NCBI RefSeq assembly: GCF_020907405.1
Contig: NZ_JAJJOE010000008.1
Span: forward strand, 248,001 to 312,000
Source of the DNA: Arthrobacter sp. zg-Y769
Lineage (GTDB): Bacteria; Actinomycetota; Actinomycetes; Actinomycetales; Micrococcaceae
Reading direction: 5' to 3'
Length of the DNA stretch: 64,000 nt
The position numbers and the translations under genes are program-made. The stretch's first letter is position 1, and each line of letters starts with the position of its first letter. Of this stretch, positions 8,538 to 17,800 are shown in pieces. The notes beneath the pieces were generated by a model that saw only the letters and a list, made by a program, of their open reading frames with translations, was not told the origin of the DNA and ran no database searches.

Positions 8538-10049
8538 CTAGATGGCCTTGGCCTGGCCCTTCTTGCTTTCCTTGACCGGCCACGGGCCGACCTTTTCCTT
8601 GACCCGCTCCTGGCCGTCAGCACGCTGGCCTGCGTCGGCAATATCGCCCACGCGGTGCACCTTGATGCTGTTGGTCGAGCCGGCCTGTCCGGGAGGCGAA
8701 CCGGCAGCGATGACCACCAGGTCGTTGTCTTCCACCAGGCCCTCTTCGAGCAGGGTGCGGTCCACCTGGGCGGTCATCTGATCGGTGTGCTCGGCGAACT
8801 CCACGAGCATGGGAGCCACACCCCAGAACAGCGTCATGTAGCGGTAGGTGTCTTCCACGGGGGTGAAGGCGAACACCGGCTTGGACGGACGCAGGCGGGA
8901 CAGGCGGCGGGCGGAATCGCCGGACTGGGTGAAGGTACAGATGTACTTCGCATCCAGCTGATCGGCGATCTCCACTGCGGCGCGGGTGATGGCGCCGCCG
9001 CGGGTCCGCGGCTTGGAGCCCAGCGGCGGAACGCGGTTCAGGCCGTGCTGCTCGGTGGACTCGATGATCCGGGCCATGGTTTCCACGGTTTCGATGGCGT
9101 AGGCACCCACCGAGGTTTCGCCGGAGAGCATCACTGCATCGGCGCCGTCAAGCACGGCGTTGGCGCAGTCGGAGGCCTCGGCGCGGGTCGGGCGCGGGTT
9201 CTCGATCATGGACTCCAGCACCTGGGTGGCCACAATAACCGGCTTGGCCCAGCGGCGGGCCAGTTCAATGGCCTTCTTCTGCACGATCGGAACCTCTTCG
9301 AGCGGCAGTTCGACGCCGAGGTCACCGCGGGCAACCATGATGGAGTCGAACGCATCGATGATCTCTTCGAGGTTCTCCACTGCCTGCGGCTTTTCGATCT
9401 TGGCGATGACCGGCACGCGGCGGCCTTCCTCATCCATGATCTCGTGGACACGGGAAATGTCGCCGGCGTTGCGGACGAAGGAAAGGGCAACCATGTCGAC
9501 GCCGCGGCGCATGGCCCAGCGGAGGTCGTCCTCATCCTTTTCGCTCAGTGCCGGAACGTTGACGGCTACGCCGGGCAGGTTGATGCCCTTGTTGTTCGAC
9601 ACCTTGCCCGGTACTACTACCTCGGTGACAACAGTGTTGGCCGTTACTTCCACGGCGCGCAGCTTCACCTTGCCGTCGTCGATCAGCAGGAAATCACCGG
9701 CCTTCACGTCGCCCGGCAGGCCCTTGTACGTGGTGGAGCAGATTTCCTTGGTGCCGGGAATGTCATCGGTGGTGATGGTGAAGGTATCGCCCACGTTAAG
9801 GAAGTGGGGTTCCTCGGTGAACCGGCCGAGCCGGATCTTGGGGCCCTGGAGGTCGGCGAAGATGCCCACGGGCATCCCCAGCTCGGCGGAGGCCTTGCGC
9901 ACGTTTTCATACGTGGCGTTGTGTACGGAGTGGTCGCCGTGGCTCATGTTCATACGGGCGACATTCACGCCCGCGCGAAGAACCGCTACTGTGTTTTCGT
10001 AGCTGGCGATCGCTGGTCCAAAAGTGGCAACAATCTTTGCGCGTCTCAT
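8538..10049 (-). CDS. pyk: Pyruvate kinase
   Basis: A 503-residue glycolytic enzyme that makes pyruvate and ATP from phosphoenolpyruvate and ADP. It begins MRRAKIVATFGPA and shows the substrate-site segment NMSHGDH, the catalytic region IAKIEKPQAVENLEEI, the metal-binding ARGDLGVELP and the MLSGETSVGAY segment near the C-domain border. The final 30 residues are a charged tail (KEKVGPWPVKESKKGQAK). It is a single-gene unit ending at the long bidirectional terminator. Confidence 0.97.
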   Translation of the reverse strand: MRRAKIVATFGPAIASYENTVAVLRAGVNVARMNMSHGDHSVHNATYENVRKASAELGMPVGIFADLQGPKIRLGRFTEEPHFLNVGDTFTITTDDIPGTKEICSTTYKGLPGDVKAGDFLLIDDGKVKLRAVEVTANTVVTEVVVPGKVSNNKGINLPGVAVNVPALSEKDEDDLRWAMRRGVDMVALSFVRNAGDISRVHEIMDEEGRRVPVIAKIEKPQAVENLEEIIDAFDSIMVARGDLGVELPLEEVPIVQKKAIELARRWAKPVIVATQVLESMIENPRPTRAEASDCANAVLDGADAVMLSGETSVGAYAIETVETMARIIESTEQHGLNRVPPLGSKPRTRGGAITRAAVEIADQLDAKYICTFTQSGDSARRLSRLRPSKPVFAFTPVEDTYRYMTLFWGVAPMLVEFAEHTDQMTAQVDRTLLEEGLVEDNDLVVIAAGSPPGQAGSTNSIKVHRVGDIADAGQRADGQERVKEKVGPWPVKESKKGQAKAI

Positions 10050-10163
10050 ACTTCTAGCCTAGTCTCCCTTGGCAGTTTGCGCATGGGACCGGGCCGTCTG
10101 CGCGGCCGGAACCAGAGCCGGGAGCGCTCCCAAGCACCTGTTGGCCCCCGCGGGTAGTGGGAT

Positions 10164-10258
10164 GGCGTGCACAGATTCCCAGAAAGCGGGAAAGGCCAAG
10201 GATTCCGGGGGTAGGTAGGCTGAATGCCGGCCAGCCGGGGTGGGAATCTGTGCACGCC
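10164..10258. repeat. 18-bp perfect inverted repeat with 59-nt spacer
   Basis: GGCGTGCACAGATTCCCA (10164-10181) and its exact reverse complement (10241-10258) lie in the gap between pyk and the ABC permease gene. Transcribed either way it would form a long hairpin. There is no adjacent U-tract, so it is not a standard terminator. It may be a dispersed palindromic repeat or a small RNA; only one copy is seen here. Confidence 0.75.
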
Positions 10259-10269
10259 CCCAACCCCGT

Positions 10270-11034
10270 TCAGTTCACCCGACGCCGGTAAATGGCCGTG
10301 GCGCCGGCGTAGGCGAGGCCCAGGATGCCGACCAGCCACAGAAGTGCCGCCCAGAAACCGCTGCCGACGGGTTCCTGGGCAAGCAATGCCCGGAGGGTGT
10401 CCACAATGGAAGTCACGGGCTGGTTCTCGGCAAACCACGCCACCGGCCCGGGCATGGTGCTGGTGGGCACAAACGCCGAGCTGATGAACGGCAGGAAAAT
10501 CAGCGGGTAACTGAACGCACTCGCGCCGTCCACGGTCTTCGCCGTCAGTCCCGCAATCACGGCCAGCCAGGTCAGGGTCAGGGTGAACAGGACCAGGATG
10601 CCGACGACGGCGAGCCACGCGGCCGGCGACGCACCGGTGCGGAAGCCCGCGACCAGGGCCACCCCGATGACAAGCGCGAGCGAGGCCAGGTTCGCGCTCA
10701 CGGAGGTGAGGACGTGTGCCCAGAGCACACCGGAGCGTGCAATGGGCATCGATTGGAAGCGTTCGAGCATTCCTCCCTGCCGATCGAGGAACAAACGGTA
10801 GGCGGTGTAGGCCACGCCGGAGGCAACGGTGATCAGCAGGATGCCGGGAAGCGTGTAATTGATGTAGGACTCCCCCGATCCGGTGCTGATTGCGCCGCCG
10901 AAAACGTACACAAACATCAGCATCAGCGCGACCGGCGTAACCGCCGTCGTGATAATCGTGTCCGGACTGCGGAGGACGTGGCGCAGGGAGCGCCCAGTGA
11001 GGGCGGCGGTGTCGTGAAACGTCTGGGTGGTCAT
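10270..11034 (-). CDS. ABC-2 type transporter permease (DrrB-like)
   Basis: A 254-residue membrane protein with about six hydrophobic segments (for example TAVTPVALMLMFVYVFGGAI and LVVGILVLFTLTLTWLAVIAG-like stretches), matching the ABC-2 permease family of drug exporters. It starts with ATG at 11034, overlapping the ATPase gene by four bases, so the pair is coupled. The ATPase, the DUF1048 protein and the PadR regulator upstream complete the operon. Likely role: efflux of a hydrophobic toxic compound, identity unknown. Confidence 0.88.
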   Translation of the reverse strand: MTTQTFHDTAALTGRSLRHVLRSPDTIITTAVTPVALMLMFVYVFGGAISTGSGESYINYTLPGILLITVASGVAYTAYRLFLDRQGGMLERFQSMPIARSGVLWAHVLTSVSANLASLALVIGVALVAGFRTGASPAAWLAVVGILVLFTLTLTWLAVIAGLTAKTVDGASAFSYPLIFLPFISSAFVPTSTMPGPVAWFAENQPVTSIVDTLRALLAQEPVGSGFWAALLWLVGILGLAYAGATAIYRRRVN

Positions 11035-11858
11035 CGGTTTCCCTCTTTCTGCTGCGCCGGCGGAAGTCCGTCCCGGGGCGCTGTGCCGTCACCGGTACCG
11101 CCGGTGAGGGCGAGGAAGACGTCCTCGAGGGACGGCTGTTTTGTGACGTACTCGGCCTTCGCCGGCGGCAGGAGTTGCTGCAGTTCAACCAGGGTCCCGT
11201 TCTGGATGATGACGCCCCGGTGCAGGATCCCGATCCGGTCCGCAAGCTGCTCCGCCTCGTCGAGGTACTGCGTGGTGAGCAGCACCGTCGTGCCGCCGGC
11301 GGCAAGCTCCCGGATGGTTTTCCACACCTCGTTGCGCGCCTGCGGATCCAGGCCCGCCGTCGGCTCGTCGAGGAAGATGGTTTTCGGGTTCCCCACCAGG
11401 CTCATGGCGATATCGAGGCGGCGGCGCATACCCCCCGAATAGGTGCCTGCCCTGCGGCTCCCCGAGTCGGTGAGCGCAAAGCGGGCGAGCATGTCATCCG
11501 CGATTCCGCCCGGGTTTTTTCCGTGGCGGAGTTTCGCGATGAGGACCAGGTTTTCCCGCCCGGTCAGCACTTCATCGACCGCAGCGAATTGGCCGGTCAG
11601 GCTGATCGAGCGGCGCACGGCCGCGGGGTTTGCCGCGACGTCAAAGCCGGAGACCGCGGCGGTCCCGGCGTCGGCGGCCAACAGCGTTGAGAGGATCCGC
11701 ACCAGCGTTGTTTTCCCCGCACCGTTGGAGCCCAACAGCGCAAAGATGCTGCCTGCACTCACGTCAAACCCGACGCCGCGCAGCACCTGCAGATCCCGAA
11801 ACGATTTCTCGATGCCCTGCACCCGGATGGCGGGTTCGAGGGTTTGGTTGGTACGCAT
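11031..11858 (-). CDS. ABC transporter ATP-binding protein (DrrA-like)
   Basis: A 275-residue ATPase with Walker A GSNGAGKTT (about residue 45), signature YSGGMRRRLDIA, Walker B TIFLDEPTAGLD and an H-loop histidine equivalent (LLTTQYLDEAEQLAD) in which Gln replaces the usual His, as is known for DrrA-type proteins. It energises the adjacent permease. The C-terminal tail (ALTGGTGDGTAPRDG) matches the DrrA extension. Ribosome site GGAG lies upstream of the ATG at 11858. Confidence 0.92.
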   Translation of the reverse strand: MRTNQTLEPAIRVQGIEKSFRDLQVLRGVGFDVSAGSIFALLGSNGAGKTTLVRILSTLLAADAGTAAVSGFDVAANPAAVRRSISLTGQFAAVDEVLTGRENLVLIAKLRHGKNPGGIADDMLARFALTDSGSRRAGTYSGGMRRRLDIAMSLVGNPKTIFLDEPTAGLDPQARNEVWKTIRELAAGGTTVLLTTQYLDEAEQLADRIGILHRGVIIQNGTLVELQQLLPPAKAEYVTKQPSLEDVFLALTGGTGDGTAPRDGLPPAQQKEGNR

Positions 11859-11880
11859 ATCCGGTCTCCAATCCCGGTGT

Positions 11881-12246
11881 TTATACCTCTTCAGCGGACC
11901 GGTCGATGGTCTCGACTAGGCGCCTGCGCTCCTTGTTGATCCACTGGCCGTCCGCGTAATTCGCGATGAAGGCTTCAGCGAACTCCACCGGATCCTCGCC
12001 GACGATGCTGCGGACCGGAGTGCCGTCAACAGCGGCACCCTCAACCAGATCAGCAAGGTCTTCGAGCATCTGGATGTAGACATCACCCTTCGCAATCGGC
12101 GCCGCATACATGAAGTAGCGTTCGAGGCCGTCCATGGCCCTCCGGTATCCCGCGGGCAGCTGTGCCTTGCGCTGCTTAAACCGGCGCCAGCGCCTTTTGT
12201 CCTCGAACGGGCCGGTGACCAGTTCAATCCATTTAGCGGCCATCAT
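11881..12246 (-). CDS. DUF1048 family protein
   Basis: A 121-residue protein with the DUF1048 layout: a basic helix (RRWRRFKQRKAQLPAGYRRAM), then DVYIQMLEDLADLVEGAAVDG and a C-terminal EDPVEFAEAFI helix ending in WINKERRRL. Function is unknown; the family is regularly found between PadR regulators and ABC exporters. Here the ATG overlaps the PadR stop by four bases (ATGA), and the ATPase gene starts 22 bp downstream, which ties it to the exporter operon. Confidence 0.85.
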   Translation of the reverse strand: MMAAKWIELVTGPFEDKRRWRRFKQRKAQLPAGYRRAMDGLERYFMYAAPIAKGDVYIQMLEDLADLVEGAAVDGTPVRSIVGEDPVEFAEAFIANYADGQWINKERRRLVETIDRSAEEV

Positions 12247-12596
12247 TTCCCTCCCTCGTGCTGCGGGTTATGTGCTTCGTGCCGGAGGTGTTCCAGCCGT
12301 GCAGCCAGGAAACTCCAGGTGCCCCAGAATTCCTCGAGATACTCGGTGCCCCGGGCATTCAGGGTGTACACCTTGCGGGGCGGCCCCTTTTCCGAGGGAA
12401 CCTTCTCGACGTCGACCAGCCCGCGTTTCTCGATCCGGACCAGGAGCGCGTACACGGTCCCCTCGGCGATCTCGGTGAATCCCTGCCCGCGCAGCCGGGC
12501 AGTGATCTCGTAGCCGTAGGCCGGCGAAACGGCGAGGAGCGCCAGGACAATCCCCTCAAGGGTGCCCTTGAGCATCTCCGTCATCTGTTTGGCCAT
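12243..12596 (-). CDS. PadR family transcriptional regulator
   Basis: A 117-residue PadR protein. The winged helix shows the typical LEGIVLALLAVSPAYGYEI opening, the recognition helix region LRGQGFTEIAEGTVYALLVRIEKRGLV and the wing with SEKGPPRKVYTLNARG. PadR proteins repress exporter operons and release DNA on binding the exported drug. It is the first gene of the operon, so it probably represses its own promoter at the repeats at 12629-12662. Confidence 0.93.
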   Translation of the reverse strand: MAKQMTEMLKGTLEGIVLALLAVSPAYGYEITARLRGQGFTEIAEGTVYALLVRIEKRGLVDVEKVPSEKGPPRKVYTLNARGTEYLEEFWGTWSFLAARLEHLRHEAHNPQHEGGK

Positions 12597-12628
12597 CGGT
12601 TCCCACGCCTATCTACTCAATGCCTACT

Positions 12629-12662
12629 CAGTAACGCTAACTACCAGTAGACAGTAACACTA
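12629..12662. promoter_or_regulatory. Candidate PadR operator (two direct repeats)
   Basis: CAGTAACGCTA (12629-12639) and CAGTAACACTA (12652-12662) repeat with a 23-bp period, about two helix turns. They sit 33-66 bp upstream of padR in an AT-richer patch. The CTACTCA pair at 12613 and 12624 and the CTACC/GGTAG arms (12641/12663) overlap the same patch. Confidence 0.5.
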
Positions 12663-12690
12663 GGTAGCAGTGGCGCAAAGGGGGCCGGGC

Positions 12691-12735
12691 AAAGAAAAAG
12701 CCCGGAGATCGAGCCTCACGGGCTGATCTCCGGGC
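12691..12735 (-). terminator. Intrinsic terminator of the 12760-13275 gene
   Basis: On the minus strand an 11-bp stem GCCCGGAGATC / GATCTCCGGGC with an inner AGCC/GGCT extension is followed by CTTTTTCTTT. It lies just after the stop of the small membrane protein gene and separates it from padR. Confidence 0.88.
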
Positions 12736-12759
12736 CGGTACTGAAACCCTCCGGGCTAC

Positions 12760-13275
12760 TTACTTGCCGGGGTAACCGGTGCCCGTATCCGTAGTGCCTG
12801 CACCAGGGGCGTTGTACTGCCCCGGAGCCGCGGGCGCGCCGTACTGGCCGGGAGCAGCCGGAGCCGCCGGACCAGCAGGAGCGTTGTACATTCCCGGATA
12901 CTGGGGAGCCACGGGCGCCGCCGGAACCTGGCCGACGTTGGGGTGCTTGCCCTCGCCGTTCGCCTGGAACATCTCCCCGTACTTTCCGACGAGGACCGGA
13001 CGCGCCGCGGAAACCACGAAGATGAAACCGATGCTGAACACCCAGGTGGGCAGATCACTATTGGACGCCAGCAACAGGGCAACCCAGAAGACCACGGCTA
13101 TGCAGGCGATAAACGCCACGACGGCGTAAAAGCCCCGGCGATTGAACTGCACCTGCGACTTGCGGTCCGGATGGCCCTTATCCACTTTGCGGAGCGCTTT
13201 CACATAAAGAATCAGGGCAATAAGCCCGATCGTGAGCGCACCGGCGAAAATTGTCGCAATAACACCTGCCAACAT
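12760..13275 (-). CDS. Small membrane protein with Pro/Ala/Gly-rich tail
   Basis: A 171-residue protein of unknown function. Three hydrophobic segments are visible (about residues 4-25, 50-72 and 76-92), followed by a cytoplasmic-type tail rich in Pro, Ala, Gly, Tyr and Gln with repeated PGQY/PGMY units. Such tails occur in actinobacterial membrane proteins with unstructured C-termini. It is a single gene with its own terminator, downstream of nothing obvious on its strand. Confidence 0.75.
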   Translation of the reverse strand: MLAGVIATIFAGALTIGLIALILYVKALRKVDKGHPDRKSQVQFNRRGFYAVVAFIACIAVVFWVALLLASNSDLPTWVFSIGFIFVVSAARPVLVGKYGEMFQANGEGKHPNVGQVPAAPVAPQYPGMYNAPAGPAAPAAPGQYGAPAAPGQYNAPGAGTTDTGTGYPGK

Positions 13276-13392
13276 TTGCTCTCCCCCAGTTTGAAAAAGT
13301 CTTCAAGTGCACCGTGTGATGCACCCCATACTCTACCCACGCACGGCGGAAACTGCGGACAGGGTCCCGCGTGCCGCGCGCACCCGGCGGGC

Positions 13393-14850
13393 CTACAGTG
13401 CGGTGATGGCCCGGTCCGTCGGCGCCACCGGTGCGGGCAGGCGGGTCGATCCCATCAGCCACTGGTCGACGGCGGCGGCCGCGGCCCGGCCCTCGGCGAT
13501 GGCCCAGACAATCAGGGACTGCCCGCGCCCGGCGTCGCCGGCGGCGAAGACCCCCGGGGTTCCGGTCATGTAGTAGCCGTCGCGGGCCACGTTGCCGCGC
13601 TCGTCGAACCCGGCGGAGACCTGCTCGGCCAGCCCGGCCGGCTCCGGGCCGGTGAAGCCCAGGGACAGGAAGACCAGGTCCGCCGGAAGAATCCGTTCGG
13701 TACCGGCCTTCGGCCGCCGCTTGCCGTCCACAAACTCGGTCTCGGCCACCTTCACACCGGTGAGTTTCCCGTTCTCCCCCACGAACTCCACCGTGGACGC
13801 GAGGAAGGTGCGTTCCCCGCCTTCCTCGTGGGCGCTGGCCATCTCGAACAGCGTGGGATACATCGGCCACGGCTGGTGCGCGGCCCGCTCGGCAGGCGGC
13901 TGCTGGCCGATCGCCAGCGTGGTCACCGAAGCGGCCTGCTGGCGGTGCGCGGTGCCGAGGCAGTCCGCACCGGTGTCGCCGCCGCCGAGGATCACCACGT
14001 GCTTGCCCTCGGCGTTGATCTGGTTTTTCACGGTGTCCCCGGCCACGGCACGGTTGGACTGCACCAGGTAGTCCATCGCGAAATGCACGCCGGACAGTTC
14101 CCGGCCCGGAATGGGCAGGTCGCGGGGCACGGTCGCGCCGGTGGCGATCACCACGGCGTCGTAACGGCGGCGCAGCTGTTCCCAGCTGATGTCGCGGCCC
14201 ACCTCGACGCCGGTGCGGAAGCGGGTGCCCTCGGCGCGCATCTGCTCCAGCCGGCGGTCCACCTGGATTTTCTCCATCTTGAAATCCGGGATGCCGTACC
14301 GCAGCAGCCCGCCGACCCGGTCGTCGCGCTCGTACACGGCCACGGTGTGTCCGGCACGGGTGAGCTGCTGGGCGGCGGCCAGTCCGGCGGGGCCGGAGCC
14401 GACCACGGCGATGGTGCGGTCGGTCAGCCGCTCCGGCGGGTGCGGGGTCACCCAGCCCTCGCCCCAGGCTTCGTCAATGATGGAGACCTCCACCTGCTTG
14501 ATGGTGACCGGCGGCTGGTTGATGCCCAGCACGCAGGACGCCTCGCAGGGGGCCGGGCAGAGCCGGCCGGTGAACTCCGGGAAGTTGTTGGTCGCGTGCA
14601 GCCGCTCAATGGCCTCGGCGCCCTTGTCCCGCCACATCAGGTCATTCCACTCCGGAATGAGGTTGCCCAGCGGGCAGCCCTGGTGGCAGAACGGAATGCC
14701 GCAGTCCATGCAGCGTCCGGCCTGAGCCTGCAGCACACCCTTTTCCTGCGCTTCGTAGACCTCCTTGTAGTCCATGATGCGCACCGGCACCGGACGCCGC
14801 GGCTGGGTCTCCCGCTCGCGTACCTTCAAGAATCCGCGTGGATCAGCCAC
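13393..14850 (-). CDS. gltD: Glutamate synthase (NADPH) small subunit
   Basis: A 485-residue flavoprotein that passes electrons from NADPH to the large subunit. It has two cysteine clusters for [4Fe-4S] centres ([17 protein letters not shown] and CPAPCEASC), the FAD site [14 protein letters not shown] and the NADPH site [11 protein letters not shown], then a C-terminal FAD segment [19 protein letters not shown]. It overlaps the end of gltB by eight bases, so it is co-translated with it. Confidence 0.96.
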   Translation of the reverse strand: MADPRGFLKVRERETQPRRPVPVRIMDYKEVYEAQEKGVLQAQAGRCMDCGIPFCHQGCPLGNLIPEWNDLMWRDKGAEAIERLHATNNFPEFTGRLCPAPCEASCVLGINQPPVTIKQVEVSIIDEAWGEGWVTPHPPERLTDRTIAVVGSGPAGLAAAQQLTRAGHTVAVYERDDRVGGLLRYGIPDFKMEKIQVDRRLEQMRAEGTRFRTGVEVGRDISWEQLRRRYDAVVIATGATVPRDLPIPGRELSGVHFAMDYLVQSNRAVAGDTVKNQINAEGKHVVILGGGDTGADCLGTAHRQQAASVTTLAIGQQPPAERAAHQPWPMYPTLFEMASAHEEGGERTFLASTVEFVGENGKLTGVKVAETEFVDGKRRPKAGTERILPADLVFLSLGFTGPEPAGLAEQVSAGFDERGNVARDGYYMTGTPGVFAAGDAGRGQSLIVWAIAEGRAAAAAVDQWLMGSTRLPAPVAPTDRAITAL

Positions 14851-17800
14851 CGGTAACCTCCAAAATCTTGTTCCATGCCTCGGCGCCGTCAGGATCCAGT
14901 CCTGCTTCAGCGGCGGAGGCGCGGGCGCCGAGCACTGCGGCGTAGTCCCGCGGCAGCACCTTGGTAATGCGGGACACGGTGTCCTCGAAGCTCTCCAGCA
15001 TCTTCTGGGCCAGGTCCGAGCCGGTCTCCTCCAGATGCCGGACCAGCAGCCCGCGGATGATGTCGATGTCCTCGGCGTCCGGGGCCTCGAGCAGCAGCTC
15101 GCCGCGTTCCAGGGACTCCTTGTTCACGCGGGCCTGTTCCAGGTCCACCACGAAGGCGGTGCCGCCGGACATGCCCGCGCCGAAGTTCCGTCCCGTGGGC
15201 CCCAGGATCAGCGCCTGCCCGCCGGTCATGTACTCACAGCCGTGGTCGCCGATGCCTTCGACGACGGCGGTGGCCCCGGAGTTGCGGACCAGGAAGCGTT
15301 CGCCCACCTGGCCGCTGAGGAACATTTCGCCGCTGGTGGCGCCGTAGCCGATCACGTTCCCGGCAATGACGTTGCGTTCGGCCGCGAAGACGTTGCCGCG
15401 GTCCGGGCGGACGATAATCCGGCCGCCGGACAGGCCCTTGCCCACATAGTCGTTCGAGTCGCCGAACAGCCGCAGGGTGATCCCGGCGGGCAGGAACGCG
15501 CCGAGCGACTGCCCGGCCTGTCCGGTGAGCGTCACGTCGATGGTGTCCGGGGCGAGGATATCCACGCCGAACGTCTTCGTCACGGTATGCCCGAGCATGG
15601 TGCCCACGGACCGGTCGGTGTTGACTACGTCCAGGGCAATCCGCACCGGCGCCCGGTTCTGCAGCGCGTCGGCGCTCATCTCGATGAGCTTGTTGTCGAA
15701 GTGCTGATCCAGTTCGTGGTTCTGCTGCACCATGTTCCGCAGCGGCGCCCCGGGATCCACCTCCGGTCCGCGCAGGATCGGTTCCAGGTCCAGTCCGTCG
15801 GCCTTCCAGTGGTCGATCGCAGCCTGCGTATCCAGCAGTTCGGTGCGGCCAATGGCCTCCTCGAGCGTCCGGAACCCAAGCTCGGCGAGGATCTCGCGGA
15901 TCTCCTCGGCAATGAACTCGAAGAAATTCACCACGAACTCCGGCTTGCCGCTGAACCGGGCCCGCAGCTCCGGGTTCTGCGTGGCCACGCCCACCGGACA
16001 GGTGTCCAGATGGCAGACCCGCATCATGACGCAGCCGGAGACCACGAGCGGGGCGGTGGCGAAGCCGAATTCCTCGCCGCCCAGCAGCGCGGCCATCACG
16101 ACGTCGCGGCCGGTCTTGAGCTGGCCGTCCACCTGGACCACCACCCGGTCCCGCAGTCCGTTGAGCATGAGCGTCTGCTGCGTCTCGGCCAGGCCGAGTT
16201 CCCAGGGAGCCCCGGCGTGCTTGAGCGAGTTCAGCGGCGAGGCGCCCGTGCCGCCGTCGTGCCCGGAAACCAGCACGACGTCGGCCTTGGCCTTGGTCAC
16301 GCCGGCCGCCACCGTGCCGATCCCGGCTTCGGAGACGAGCTTCACGTGCACCCGGGCGCTCGGGTTGGACCGCTTCAGGTCGTAGATCAGCTGGGCGAGG
16401 TCCTCGATGGAGTAGATATCATGGTGCGGCGGCGGGGAGATCAGCCCGACGCCGGGCGTCGAGTGGCGGGTGCGGGCCACCCACGGGTAGACCTTCTGGG
16501 CCATCAGCTGGCCGCCCTCGCCGGGTTTTGCGCCCTGGGCCATCTTGATCTGGATGTCCTGGGCATTGGTCAGGTACAGGCTGGTAACGCCGAACCGGCC
16601 GGAGGCAACCTGCTTGATCGCGGAGCTGCGCTCCGGGTCCAGCAGCCGTTCCGGGTCTTCGCCGCCCTCACCGGTATTGGACTTGGCGCCGAGGCGGTTC
16701 ATCGCGATGGCCAGGGTTTCGTGCGCCTCCTGGGAGATGGAGCCGTAGCTCATGGCTCCGGTGGAGAAACGCTTCACGATGCTGGAGACCGGCTCCACCT
16801 CGTCCAGCGGCACGGGCGTGCGGTCGCCGGTGCGGAAGTCCAGCAGGCCGCGCAGGGTCATGAGGTTCTTCGACTGGTCGTTCACGCCGTTGGTGTACGC
16901 CTTGAACACGTCATACCGGCGTTCGCGGGTGGCGTGCTGGAGCCGGAAGACCGTCTCGGGGTTGAACAGGTGCGGCGGCCCTTCGCGGCGCCACTGGTAT
17001 TCGCCGCCGTTGTCCAGGGCACGGTGGGGTTCCTCGATGCCGTCGCCTGGGTACGCCTCGGCGTGCCGGGCGGCGGCTTCGGCGGCGACGACGTCCAGCC
17101 CGACGCCGCCGAGCTGGGTCTGGGTGCCGTGGAAGAACTCGTCCACCAGCTCCTGGCCCAGGCCGAGCGCCTCGAAGGTCTGTGCGCCGCAGTAAGAGGC
17201 GACGGTGGAGATGCCCATCTTGGACATGATCTTCAGGACGCCCTTGCCCAGGCCCTTGATCAGGTTGGTGACGGCCTCTTCACCGGTGACGCCGGTGATG
17301 TCGCCGTTGCGGACCAGTTCCTCGCAGCTTTCCATGGCCAGGTACGGGTTCACGGCGGAGGCGCCGTAGCCGATCAGCAGGGCCACGTGGTGGACCTCGC
17401 GGACATCGCCGGCTTCCACCAGCAGGGAGATCTTGGTGCGGTTGGCGCTCTTGAGCAGGTGGTTGTGCACCGCCGAGAGCAGCAGCAGGGACGGGATGGG
17501 TGCCCACTGGGCGTTGGAATCGCGGTCCGAGAGCACGATGTACTGCACCCCGCGGTTGACGGCGCCGGACACCTTTTCGCAGATCTCGCTGATCCTGGCC
17601 CGCAGTTCGGCTTCGCCGCCTTCAGGGCGGTACAGGCCGCGGACCTTCAGCGCTATCCGGTCGCCGTCGTCGTCGGTGAGGTTGGCGATCTTGGCCAGCT
17701 CATCGTTGTTGATCACCGGGAACTTCAGTGCAACCTGGCTGGTCTTCACCTGCTTCAGGGACAGCAGGTTCCCGTTGGGGCCGATCGAGGCCTGCAGGGA

